Assembly (NCBI GenBank): GCA_002424845.1
Contig: DILD01000016.1
Location: 1 to 40,132 of the forward strand
Source: Thiobacillus denitrificans
GTDB taxonomy: Bacteria; Pseudomonadota; Gammaproteobacteria; Burkholderiales; Thiobacillaceae
Direction: 5' to 3'
Length of the DNA: 40,132 nucleotides
The notes beneath the pieces are model-generated. The model did not search any database, had not been told where the DNA came from, and worked only from the letters and a program-made list of their open reading frames with translations. The position numbers were made by a program, and so were the translations under genes. Of the stretch, positions 1-7,167 are shown piece by piece. Each line of letters starts with the position of its first letter. Positions within the stretch are counted from its first letter, which is position 1.

Positions 1-99
1 GTGGCCCATTCTTGTTGGGTTGGGGTGTCGCGCCTTGTGTGGGAGGCCCGCCTCGGGCCGATTGGGTGCTTCAATGATGGCTGGCCGTGATTCAGGCAT
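1..99 (-). CDS. Start of a gene downstream of ileS, possibly lspA (partial)
   Basis: An open frame of 33 codons runs off the left edge of the window. Its ATG at 99-97 overlaps the last codons and stop of ileS, and a GGCGAGG-like ribosome-binding sequence lies just upstream inside ileS. In many proteobacteria lspA (prolipoprotein signal peptidase) follows ileS directly, which is the only reason for the name. The visible residues are proline- and arginine-rich and do not resemble an LspA transmembrane start. The true start may therefore be the later ATG at 9-7, with the rest being spacer. The product cannot be identified from this fragment. Confidence 0.3.
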   Translation of the reverse strand, partial: MPESRPAIIEAPNRPEAGLPHKARHPNPTRMGH

Positions 100-2959
100 G
101 GCTGCGTGCCTCGCCCTCGCCATGCAGATTGCTGACGCAGCGTCCGCACAGGCCGGGATGCTCGGCGTGGGCATCGACGTCGTCGCGGTAATGCCAGCAG
201 CGGTCGCATTTTTTTGCCGTGCTCGGAATGACTTCGATGCGGTCGGCGTCGGCTGCGACCACCCGCGCCTGCGAGGCGATCAGTACGAATTTCAGGTCGT
301 CGCCCAGCGGCGCCAGCAGGGACTGTGTATCGGCCGTGGCGTGCAGGGTGACTTCGGCCTGCAGCGAGGAACCGATGCCGCCGGCGACGCGCACGGTTTC
401 AAGCTCTTTCTGCACCTCGGCGCGCACCACGCGGATGCGGGTCCAACGGTCGAGGAGGGTCGTTTCATCGGCCTGCACCGGCAGTTCGTGCCAGGTATGC
501 AGGAACACCGAATCGTTCTCGTTAATCGGGTTGGGCCTAGCGTTTGCTCCCTCTCCCGCAAGCGGGGGAGGGGTGGGGAGGGGGGGCAGTTGCGTCCACA
601 CTTCCTCGCCGGTGAACGACAGGATCGGCGCCATCCAGCGGGTCAGCGCGTGCGTCAGATGGTAGAGCGCGTTCTGAGCGGCGCGGCGTGCGCGACTGTC
701 GGCGCCGCTGGTGTAGAGGCGGTCCTTCAGGATATCGAGATAGAAACCGCCGAGATCTTCGGAGCAGAAAGACTGCAATTTCTGCACGATGAAGTGGAAT
801 TCATAGGCGTCGTAGTGCGCCTGCAGTTCGCCCTGCAACTGGCGCGTCAGCGCCAGCGCGTAGCGGTCGATTTCCAGCCAGTCTTCGACCGGAAGCGCGT
901 GCGCCTTGGGATCGAAGTCGGAAAGATTGGCGAGCAAAAACTTCAGCGTGTTGCGGATGCGGCGATAGCCTTCCACCACGCGCTTGAGGATCTCGTCCGA
1001 GATGGTGAGCTCGCCCGAATAGTCGGTGGTCGCCACCCACAGGCGCAGGATGTCGGCGCCGTATTGGTCCATCACCTTCTGCGGCGAGACGACGTTGCCC
1101 TTCGACTTGCTCATCTTGTGGCCCTTGCCGTCGACCACGAAACCGTGGGTGAGCAGGGCTTTATAAGGTGCGCGGCCGTCGGTGGCGCAGCCGGTGAGGA
1201 GCGACGACTGGAACCAGCCGCGATGCTGGTCCGAGCCTTCCAGATACAGGTCCGCTGGATGCGCGAGTTCGGGGCGGCGCTTCAGCACGCAGGCATGGGT
1301 GACGCCGGAATCGAACCAGACGTCGAGCGTGTGGCCGGTCTTGTTGTAGTGCGCGGCGTCGTCGCCCAAGAGTTCGGTCGGGTCGAGCGCGAACCAGGCC
1401 TCGATACCGGCCGCTTCGACGCGCTGCGCCACGATCTCAAGCAGCTCCGGCGTGCGCGGATGCAACTCGCCGGTTTCCTTGTGGGTAAAGAAGGGCATCG
1501 GCACCCCCCAGTTGCGCTGGCGCGAGACGCACCAGTCGGGCCGGTTTTTGATCATCGCCTCCAGCCGCGCACGGCCCCACGAGGGGAAGAACTGCGTCGC
1601 GTCGACCGCCGCCATCGCCTGCTCGCGCAGCGTCTTGCGCTCCCCACTCTCCGCTCTCCGCTCTCCGCTCTCCGCCCCCATGCCAATAAACCACTGCCGC
1701 GTCGCGCGGAAAATGATCGGCGTCTTGTGGCGCCAGCAATGCGGGTAGTTGTGCAGCAGTTTTTCGTGCGCCAGCAGGTTGCCGCTGGCTTCCAGCGTTT
1801 CGAGGATCAGCGGATTGGCCTGCCAGATGCTCATGCCGCCGACCAGCGGCACGCCGGCGTAGAAGCGGCCGTCGTCACCTACCGGGTTGTCGACTTTCAG
1901 GCCGTAGCGGCTGCCCACCACGTAGTCGTCGAGGCCGTGGCCGGGCGCGGTGTGGACCGCGCCGGTGCCGGCGTCGGCGGTGACGTGATCGCCCACGATC
2001 ACCGGCACCTGGCGTTCCTGGAAGGGATGCCACAGCAGCACGCCTTCGAGCGCCTGGCCGGTGGTGTGCGCGAGGACTTCGGCGCCCTCATTCAAACCAT
2101 ACCGTGTCAATGCCGCTTCGCGCAGGCTGTCGGCCAGGACCAGCAGGCCTTTGGTCGTGCGCACCAGCGCGTACTGGAATTCGGGGTGCAGCGCCACGGC
2201 CTGGTTGGCCGGCAGCGTCCACGGCGTGGTGGTCCAGATGACGACCTGGACTGGTTCTGTGATCGCCGCGATGTCGAAGCGGCGGGCAAGGTCGGCGTGG
2301 TCGGCCACGGCAAAGCCGACGTCGATCGCCGGCGAGGTCTTGTCTTCATATTCGACTTCGGCTTCGGCCAGTGCCGAGCCGCAGTCGACGCACCAGTGCA
2401 CCGGTTTCGCGCCCTGGTAGAGATAGCCTGCCTGCTGGATCTGTCCCAGCACGCGCAACTGCTCGGCCTCGAACTGGAAATCCATGGTGCGATACGGGTT
2501 GCCCCAGTCGCCCAGCACGCCGAGGCGGATGAAGTCGGCTTTTTGCCGCTCGATCTGTTCGGCGGCATAGGCGCGGCACAGCTCGCGGAATTTCGCCGGG
2601 GGAATGGCCTTGCCGTGGGTTTTTTCCACCTGCAGCTCGATCGGCAGGCCGTGGCAGTCCCAGCCCGGCACGTAGGGCGCGTCGAAACCCGACAGCGTCT
2701 TGGCCTTGACGATGATGTCCTTGAGGATCTTGTTTACCGCGTGGCCGATGTGGATGTCGCCGTTGGCGTAGGGCGGACCGTCGTGCAGGATGAACTTGGG
2801 CCGCCCGGCCGCCGCCTGGCGGATCGCCTCGTAGCGCTGTTTCTCCTGCCAGCTTTTGACCCAGCCGGGTTCGCGCTTGGCGAGGTCGCCGCGCATCGGG
2901 AAGGGGGTGTCTGGCAGGTTGAGGGTGGGCTTGTAATCGGGCATGGCAGAGTCAGACAT
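92..2959 (-). CDS. ileS: Isoleucyl-tRNA synthetase
   Basis: Charges tRNA-Ile with isoleucine in the cytoplasm; class I aminoacyl-tRNA synthetase. The 955-residue product has the HIGH signature at residues 70-73, KMSKS near residue 615, and a C-terminal zinc-binding region with paired CxxC motifs (KCDRC and CGRC). The E. coli enzyme is about 938 residues. The extra length comes largely from two low-complexity, in-frame insertions: an ESGER/RAESGER segment after residue 428, in the linker before LREQ, and a PPLPTPPPLAGEG segment near residue 800, in the C-terminal region. Both are encoded by repetitive DNA annotated separately. The start ATG overlaps the end of ribF by 8 nt, so the genes are probably co-transcribed and translationally coupled. 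An ATG five codons downstream is an alternative start. Confidence 0.98.
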   Translation of the reverse strand: MSDSAMPDYKPTLNLPDTPFPMRGDLAKREPGWVKSWQEKQRYEAIRQAAAGRPKFILHDGPPYANGDIHIGHAVNKILKDIIVKAKTLSGFDAPYVPGWDCHGLPIELQVEKTHGKAIPPAKFRELCRAYAAEQIERQKADFIRLGVLGDWGNPYRTMDFQFEAEQLRVLGQIQQAGYLYQGAKPVHWCVDCGSALAEAEVEYEDKTSPAIDVGFAVADHADLARRFDIAAITEPVQVVIWTTTPWTLPANQAVALHPEFQYALVRTTKGLLVLADSLREAALTRYGLNEGAEVLAHTTGQALEGVLLWHPFQERQVPVIVGDHVTADAGTGAVHTAPGHGLDDYVVGSRYGLKVDNPVGDDGRFYAGVPLVGGMSIWQANPLILETLEASGNLLAHEKLLHNYPHCWRHKTPIIFRATRQWFIGMGAESGERRAESGERKTLREQAMAAVDATQFFPSWGRARLEAMIKNRPDWCVSRQRNWGVPMPFFTHKETGELHPRTPELLEIVAQRVEAAGIEAWFALDPTELLGDDAAHYNKTGHTLDVWFDSGVTHACVLKRRPELAHPADLYLEGSDQHRGWFQSSLLTGCATDGRAPYKALLTHGFVVDGKGHKMSKSKGNVVSPQKVMDQYGADILRLWVATTDYSGELTISDEILKRVVEGYRRIRNTLKFLLANLSDFDPKAHALPVEDWLEIDRYALALTRQLQGELQAHYDAYEFHFIVQKLQSFCSEDLGGFYLDILKDRLYTSGADSRARRAAQNALYHLTHALTRWMAPILSFTGEEVWTQLPPLPTPPPLAGEGANARPNPINENDSVFLHTWHELPVQADETTLLDRWTRIRVVRAEVQKELETVRVAGGIGSSLQAEVTLHATADTQSLLAPLGDDLKFVLIASQARVVAADADRIEVIPSTAKKCDRCWHYRDDVDAHAEHPGLCGRCVSNLHGEGEARSHA
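547..583. repeat. GC-rich palindromic repeat inserted in frame in ileS
   Basis: The stretch has an imperfect inverted repeat (549-559 against 562-573, about 11 bp with one mismatch, two-base loop) followed by a G-rich tail of GGGGTGGGGAGGG type. Read in the ileS frame it encodes Pro-Pro-Leu-Pro-Thr-Pro-Pro-Pro-Leu-Ala-Gly-Glu-Gly, which has no counterpart in E. coli IleS as I recall that sequence. The form resembles the dispersed CCCTCTCCCGC..GCGGGAGAGGG elements common in beta- and gammaproteobacterial genomes. Membership of that family is recalled, not searched. Confidence 0.75.
1639..1673. repeat. Heptanucleotide tandem repeat in ileS
   Basis: Five consecutive 7-base units on the plus strand: GCTCCCC, ACTCTCC, then GCTCTCC three times. 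The first two are diverged. Because 7 is not a multiple of 3, the array encodes a 7-residue period on the ileS strand (RAESGER-like). Gain or loss of one unit would shift the reading frame of an essential gene, while three units would be tolerated. The insertion lies between the IGM motif and LREQ, in a segment that is a short linker in E. coli IleS. Confidence 0.8.
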
Positions 2960-3884
2960 GACGTTGCTTCAAATAGTGTTTGGCGTTGTCGACGTCGCGG
3001 CGGATTTGCGCAACGAGGCTGTCGAGGTCGGGATATTTTTCTTCATCGCGCAGCTTGTGCAGAAAATCCACGCGCACGCGGCGGCCGTAAATCTCGGCAT
3101 TGAAATCGAACAGGTGGACTTCGAGCACCGGCACGGCGTCGGGGTTTTTAACCGTCGGGCGCTTGCCCAGGCTCGCCGCCCCCGGCAGCGGCTTGTCATC
3201 GAGGCCGTAGACCTCGACCGCAAAAATGCCCATCAGCGGCGGACGGTTGTGCTTGAGCTGGATGTTGGCGGTGGGAAAGCCGATGTCTCGCCCCAGCTTG
3301 TCGCCGTGCACCACCCGCCCCGAGATGCTGTAGGGGCGGCCCAGCAGGCGCGCGGCGTGTTCGAGTTCGCCGGCGGCGAGCGCCTGGCGTACTGCGGTCG
3401 ACGAGGAGCGCTCGCCGGCGACCTCAACCGTGGGCAGAAATTCGGCATCGAAGCCGAGCGTCTCGCCGGCCTGCCTGAGCAGGGGAAAGTCGCCGGCGCG
3501 TTTGGCTCCGTAGCGGAAATCGTCGCCCACCAGCACGTAACGCGCCTGCAAGGTGCGGCCCAGCACTTCTTCGATGAAGGCTTCGGCGGCGAGTGCTGAA
3601 AATGTGCGGTCGAAGCGGAACACATGCAGCCGGTCGATGCCCATCCGTTGCAGGCATTCGGCCTTTTCGCGCAGGCTGGACAGGCGGGCAGGCGCTTGCT
3701 CGGGGGAAAAGAATTCGCGCGGATGCGGTTCGAAACTCAGCACGCAGCTCGGCAGGCCGCGAACCCGCGCCACGTCCTGCAGGCGGGTGAGCATGGCCTG
3801 GTGCCCGAGATGCAGGCCGTCGAAATTGCCGATGGTGACCGCATGGGGCGTGCCGAGGGGGGTGAAGCCGTGGGTGATGCGCAT
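2952..3884 (-). CDS. ribF: Bifunctional riboflavin kinase / FMN adenylyltransferase
   Basis: Converts riboflavin to FMN and FMN to FAD in the cytoplasm. The N-terminal adenylyltransferase half shows TIGNFDGLHLGHQ near residues 17-29, and the C-terminal flavokinase half shows the PTANIQL motif and the EVHLFDF region. Starting at the ATG at 3884 gives 310 residues, normal for the family. An in-frame TTG six codons upstream (3902) is less likely because the family usually begins MRxTxGF, as here. The gene lies between murJ and ileS on the same strand and overlaps the ileS start by 8 nt, the common ribF-ileS arrangement. Confidence 0.96.
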   Translation of the reverse strand: MRITHGFTPLGTPHAVTIGNFDGLHLGHQAMLTRLQDVARVRGLPSCVLSFEPHPREFFSPEQAPARLSSLREKAECLQRMGIDRLHVFRFDRTFSALAAEAFIEEVLGRTLQARYVLVGDDFRYGAKRAGDFPLLRQAGETLGFDAEFLPTVEVAGERSSSTAVRQALAAGELEHAARLLGRPYSISGRVVHGDKLGRDIGFPTANIQLKHNRPPLMGIFAVEVYGLDDKPLPGAASLGKRPTVKNPDAVPVLEVHLFDFNAEIYGRRVRVDFLHKLRDEEKYPDLDSLVAQIRRDVDNAKHYLKQRHV

Positions 3885-3911
3885 TGCGGCTTGAGGCGCC
3901 AAAAAGCGCCT

Positions 3912-3939
3912 ATTCTAGCCGATACGGCAGGCCGATGAA
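3912..3939 (-). promoter_or_regulatory. Possible sigma-70 promoter for ribF-ileS
   Basis: On the minus strand there is a TAGAAT box (3917-3912) and, 16 bases upstream, TTCATC (3939-3934). The transcript would begin roughly 20 nt before the ribF ATG. The -35 box is weak, so this may only supplement read-through from murJ. Confidence 0.4.
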
Positions 3940-3953
3940 GGGTTGCCGGCCTG
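3928..3953 (-). other. Small inverted repeat after murJ
   Basis: A 7-bp inverted repeat, CAGGCCG/CGGCCTG with a 12-base loop, lies just after the murJ stop codon. It is not followed by a T-tract on either strand, so a strong intrinsic terminator is unlikely. It overlaps the proposed ribF promoter. Confidence 0.3.
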
Positions 3954-3957
3954 TGAG

Positions 3958-5496
3958 TTATTCAGCTGCGCGACGGACGAAGTGCCGTGGCCGGAAGCCC
4001 ATCAGACCGAGGGCGGCGAAATACAGCATGCCACCGCCGGCCACCAGCAGGGACATTCTGATCACGCGGTCAAGGAAACCGGCCGCCAGCCACCATTGCG
4101 AATCACCCATGGTGTAGAAGAGTGTCGCCGCCATCAGCAAAACCGCCAGCAGCACCCGCATGAAATAGCGGCCCCAGCCCGGCTGCGGCTGGTAAATCCG
4201 GTGCTTTTTCAGCAGATGCAGCAGCAGGCCGGCATTGAGGCAGGCAGCCAGGCCGATGGACAAGGCCAGTCCGGCGTGGCCGAGCGGGACGATGAAAGCG
4301 AGGTTCATCAGTTGGGTGGCTGCCAGGGTGAAGAGGGCGACCTTGACCGGGGTGCGAATGTTTTGCCGCGCATAGAATCCGGGCGCCAGCACCTTGACCA
4401 GGATCAGACCGACCAGGCCGAGACTGTAAGCGACCAGGGCACGCTGGGTCATGCTGACGTCGACGGCTGAGAAGGCGCCGTAATGAAACAGGGTGGTGAT
4501 GAGCGGCACCGCCAGTACCGCCAGCGCTGCCGCGGCGGGCAAGGCCAGCAGCAGGGTCAGGCGCAGGCCCCAGTCGAGCAGCTTTGAATAGTCGTCGGGG
4601 TTGTCGTCCGCGTAATGCTTGGCCAGGCTCGGCAGCAGGATGGTGCCCAGCGCCACGCCCAGCATGCCGGCGGGAAACTCCATCAGGCGGTCGGCGTAAT
4701 ACAGCCAGGACACGCTGCCGGTGACGAGAAAGGACGCGAAGATGGTGTTGATCAGCAGACTGATCTGGGCCACCGAGACGCCCAGCGTGGCGGGGGCCAT
4801 CAGTTTCAGGATGCGCCCAAGCCCGGGGTCGTCGAAATGCCGGACAGGCCGCGGCAGCATGCGGATCTTCAATAGATGCGGCAGCATCCACGCCAGTTGC
4901 AGCACGCCGCCCAGTGCGACGCCCCAGCCCAGCGCCAGTACGGGCGGGTCGAAGTAGGGCGCCAGCCATAGTGCGGCAAAGATCATGGCGACGTTCAGCA
5001 GCACCGGTGCGAATGCCGGCACTGAAAACTTGCTGAAGGTGTTGAGGATGCCGGCCGCCAGGGCGACCAGCGAAATGAAGATGATGTAGGGAAAGGTGAT
5101 GCGCAGCAGGGCAACGGTGAGGGCGAATTTTTCGGGGTCGGCGCTAAATCCCGGTGCGCTGACATAGACCACCCAGGGCGCGCCGATAATGCCCAGCAGC
5201 GCGACCCCGACCAGTACCAGCGTGAGCACGGTGCCGACCTGATTGATCAGGATTTGGGTGGCATCATGGCCCTTGCGGTTTTTATATTCGGCCAGGATCG
5301 GCACAAAGGCCTGCGAAAATGCGCCTTCGGCGAACAGGCGCCGCAGCAGGTTGGGGATTTTGAAGGCGACAAAGAAGGCGTCGGTCAGCATGCCGGCGCC
5401 GAATACGCGGGCAATGATGGCGTCGCGCACGAATCCCAGGATGCGTGAGAGCAGGGTCATGCTGCTGACCGCAGCGAGGGCTTTGAGGAGATTCAT
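3958..5496 (-). CDS. murJ: Lipid II flippase MurJ (MviN family)
   Basis: Integral inner-membrane protein that moves the peptidoglycan precursor lipid II across the membrane. The 512-residue product begins MNLLKALAAVSSMTLLSRI, typical for MurJ, and is hydrophobic throughout with about 14 potential membrane segments. It includes the conserved early R-D-A-I-I-A-R region, followed by FVAFKIPNLLRRLFAEGAF. The reading frame extends upstream by 47 codons, but that extension crosses the murJ-rpsT intergenic region and has no family character, so the ATG at 5496 is chosen. It is divergent from rpsT, as in many proteobacteria, and followed by ribF and ileS on the same strand. Confidence 0.97.
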   Translation of the reverse strand: MNLLKALAAVSSMTLLSRILGFVRDAIIARVFGAGMLTDAFFVAFKIPNLLRRLFAEGAFSQAFVPILAEYKNRKGHDATQILINQVGTVLTLVLVGVALLGIIGAPWVVYVSAPGFSADPEKFALTVALLRITFPYIIFISLVALAAGILNTFSKFSVPAFAPVLLNVAMIFAALWLAPYFDPPVLALGWGVALGGVLQLAWMLPHLLKIRMLPRPVRHFDDPGLGRILKLMAPATLGVSVAQISLLINTIFASFLVTGSVSWLYYADRLMEFPAGMLGVALGTILLPSLAKHYADDNPDDYSKLLDWGLRLTLLLALPAAAALAVLAVPLITTLFHYGAFSAVDVSMTQRALVAYSLGLVGLILVKVLAPGFYARQNIRTPVKVALFTLAATQLMNLAFIVPLGHAGLALSIGLAACLNAGLLLHLLKKHRIYQPQPGWGRYFMRVLLAVLLMAATLFYTMGDSQWWLAAGFLDRVIRMSLLVAGGGMLYFAALGLMGFRPRHFVRRAAE

Positions 5497-5562
5497 GGCG
5501 GCGGCGTTTTGTGCGCATTGTGCGGGGCGGATGCGCCAACTGCAACCATATGCAAAACCTGC

Positions 5563-5592
5563 TTGATTTGTTGCGGGGGTTTCCCGTACAAT
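5563..5592 (+). promoter_or_regulatory. Sigma-70 promoter of rpsT
   Basis: TTGATT (5563-5568) and TACAAT (5587-5592) are separated by 18 bases. Transcription would start near 5599, giving a leader of about 85 nt. E. coli rpsT also has an untranslated leader involved in autoregulation; whether this one does cannot be told from sequence. Confidence 0.7.
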
Positions 5593-5684
5593 CGCGGGCT
5601 TTGGTGAATCTGCCCTGCGTTTAACGGGGCGCTTCAAGATTAAATTGTCCCGCCTCGGTGGCGTGACTTACAGGAGCAGAATCT

Positions 5685-5948
5685 ATGGCGAACTCCGCCC
5701 AGGCGCGCAAGCGCGCACGTCAAGCAAGCGCCCAGCGCGACAGCAACATGAGCCAGCGTTCGGAATTCCGGACTGCCATCAAGAAAGTGCGTAAAGCGAT
5801 TGACGCCGGTGACAAGGCCGCTGCCCAGCAGGTTTTCCAGGCATCCATGAGCCTGATCGACAGCATTGCCGACAAGCAGATCGTCCACAAGAACAAGGCA
5901 GCCCGCCACAAGAGCCGCCTGTCTTCGGCTGTTAAGGCCATGGCCTGA
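5685..5948 (+). CDS. rpsT: 30S ribosomal protein S20
   Basis: Small-subunit protein that binds 16S rRNA. The 87-residue, lysine/arginine/alanine-rich product starts MANSAQARKRARQ, followed by the S20 signature region RSEFRTAIKKVRKAI and the basic end AARHKSRLSSAVKAMA. Length and composition match the family. An AGGAG ribosome-binding site precedes the ATG. The gene is monocistronic, with a good promoter upstream and a strong terminator directly downstream. Confidence 0.98.
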   Translation: MANSAQARKRARQASAQRDSNMSQRSEFRTAIKKVRKAIDAGDKAAAQQVFQASMSLIDSIADKQIVHKNKAARHKSRLSSAVKAMA

Positions 5949-5962
5949 GCTAAATCGGTTGC

Positions 5963-6000
5963 GCCATAAAAAACGCCGCGTTTGCGGCGTTTTTTATGGC
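5963..6000 (+). terminator. Rho-independent terminator of rpsT (bidirectional)
   Basis: A perfect 17-bp inverted repeat (5963-5979 and 5984-6000) with a GTTT loop. The stem holds a GC-rich core and A/T flanks, so both strands give a stem followed by a T-run. It can terminate rpsT and also the convergent DUF3579 gene. Confidence 0.93.
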
Positions 6001-6013
6001 TTGCCGACAGGGG

Positions 6014-6295
6014 TCAATCGGCGTTTTCGGTCTGTAGTTCGTTGGTTTCGGCAAACGTCCGCAGGAAGCGGTAGGCGTTGGGGTCGACGGACTGGAGTCG
6101 TTTGTCCACCGTCACGCACCGGATGCCATTCAGGGTGGTGGGTTGCACGTAGGGCGAATAATTCGTGCGGCTGTTGGGGTCGATGACCGCAAATGCGCCA
6201 GCCAGACGGTCAGCCCAGTCGCTTGGCCGAAACGGGTTGCCTCGGGTGGTGATGCCCCGGATGATGAATGGGGCGTTGACGGTAGCGTCATCCAT
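6014..6295 (-). CDS. DUF3579 family protein
   Basis: A 93-residue cytoplasmic protein with the conserved features of DUF3579: FIIRGITTRGNPFRPSDWADRLAG, then YSPYVQPTTLNGIRCVTVD, then a C-terminal NELQTE. The family is small, nearly confined to betaproteobacteria and relatives, and has no established function to my knowledge. It is transcribed alone and converges on rpsT across the shared terminator. No clear Shine-Dalgarno sequence precedes the ATG. Confidence 0.85.
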   Translation of the reverse strand: MDDATVNAPFIIRGITTRGNPFRPSDWADRLAGAFAVIDPNSRTNYSPYVQPTTLNGIRCVTVDKRLQSVDPNAYRFLRTFAETNELQTENAD

Positions 6296-6408
6296 GTGTG
6301 AGCGGGCAGCGGAAGAAGTTGGTGGATTTTAGCACGCGCCCGGCGGAGCGCTGGATGGGCAAGGCTTGCAAGGTAGCGATAATTTGAAGATACTTCGTTC
6401 GCTTTACC

Positions 6409-6423
6409 TGACCAAAAAGGTCA
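6409..6423. promoter_or_regulatory. TGACC-N5-GGTCA inverted repeat upstream of the microprotein
   Basis: A perfect 5-bp dyad with an AAAAA centre lies about 40 bases upstream of the microprotein start. It could be an operator or part of the mRNA leader. No regulator can be assigned. Confidence 0.3.
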
Positions 6424-6461
6424 ACAATTCGCATCATCCATTCTAGACAGAGGAGAGAGTT

Positions 6462-6557
6462 ATGAAAAACCCGCTGGATTCGTTGTGGGGGACGGTCATC
6501 GCCGGCGCGGTGCTGACGCTTGTGTTGTTTGTGTTTGCCAGAAACTTTTTGGGTTGA
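6462..6557 (+). CDS. 31-residue single-pass membrane microprotein
   Basis: A short open frame, ATG to TGA, encoding 31 residues: a polar start (MKNPLDSLWG), a hydrophobic segment of about 16 residues (TVIAGAVLTLVLFVFA) and an RNFLG end. A strong ribosome-binding sequence (AGGAGAG) sits just upstream at normal spacing, better than that of many larger genes here. The next gene begins 9 bases after the stop, with its own GAGGGGGAGA site. This spacing suggests a small subunit or assembly factor for the neighbouring membrane protein. No homologue is known to me; the function is unassigned. Confidence 0.7.
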   Translation: MKNPLDSLWGTVIAGAVLTLVLFVFARNFLG

Positions 6558-6566
6558 GGGGGAGAA

Positions 6567-7067
6567 ATGGAAAATATCGAAATCATTTCCGCACTGTCCC
6601 GCTGGGTCCATTTCATGGCCGGCATCATGTGGATCGGCCTGTTGTATTACTTCAATTTCGTTCAGGTGGCGGCGCTCAAAAATGCCGGTGCTGATGGCAC
6701 GGCGGCTGGCATCACCAAGCACGTTGCCCCGCGCGCCCTGCTGTTCTTCCGCTGGGCTGCCGTGGTGACCTGGATTGCCGGAGCAGCCCTGCTGGGTCCG
6801 TATTTCATGGATGCCTTCCTGCTGCGTAACGGCATGGGCCCGATCGGCATCGGCGCATGGCTCGGTACCATCATGCTTTTCAATGTCTGGGTGCTGATCT
6901 GGCCGAACCAGAAGAAGATTCTGGGTATGGTGTCGGCCAGCGATGACGAGAAGAACAAAGCTCGCCGTATCGCCTTCCTGGCATCGCGAACCAATACCAT
7001 GCTGTCGATTCCGATGCTGTTCTTCATGGCAACCGGGATGTCTCACTCGGCGCTTTTCAGCCTATAA
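6567..7067 (+). CDS. PuuD-like membrane protein (urate-oxidase N-domain family)
   Basis: A 166-residue integral membrane protein with about four transmembrane segments. It begins SRWVHFMAGIMWIGLLYYFNFVQ and ends LSIPMLFFMATGMSHSALF. The pattern matches the membrane domain of PuuD-type urate hydroxylases (Urate_ox_N, DUF989), but the C-terminal cytochrome c domain of full-length PuuD is absent and no purine-catabolism genes are nearby. Several His residues (WVHF, TKHV, SHS) could bind heme. A role in urate oxidation is doubtful; a respiratory or heme-linked role with the upstream microprotein is only a guess. A terminator follows. Confidence 0.75.
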   Translation: MENIEIISALSRWVHFMAGIMWIGLLYYFNFVQVAALKNAGADGTAAGITKHVAPRALLFFRWAAVVTWIAGAALLGPYFMDAFLLRNGMGPIGIGAWLGTIMLFNVWVLIWPNQKKILGMVSASDDEKNKARRIAFLASRTNTMLSIPMLFFMATGMSHSALFSL

Positions 7068-7087
7068 TCAAGGCGCTGCATGACAAG

Positions 7088-7113
7088 AACGGCGGCTCAG
7101 GCCGCCGTTTTCT
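7088..7113 (+). terminator. Rho-independent terminator
   Basis: A 9-bp perfect stem AACGGCGGC/GCCGCCGTT (7088-7096, 7101-7109) with loop TCAG, followed by TTTTCT. It ends the microprotein/PuuD-like unit before argD. Confidence 0.85.
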
Positions 7114-7167
7114 ATTTCGCGGATTTTCAAAAACAACCATTTCAGGACAGCCTGGTTGAGGACTGCC

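Noticed and set aside
20..3103. A 1027-codon open frame on the plus strand across ileS
   Set aside because: It is entirely antisense to ileS and ribF, which have clear family motifs. Long antisense frames are expected at this GC content.
6567..7067. Urate hydroxylase assignment
   Set aside because: The cytochrome domain needed for electron transfer is missing and no purine-degradation genes are nearby, so only family-level naming is given.
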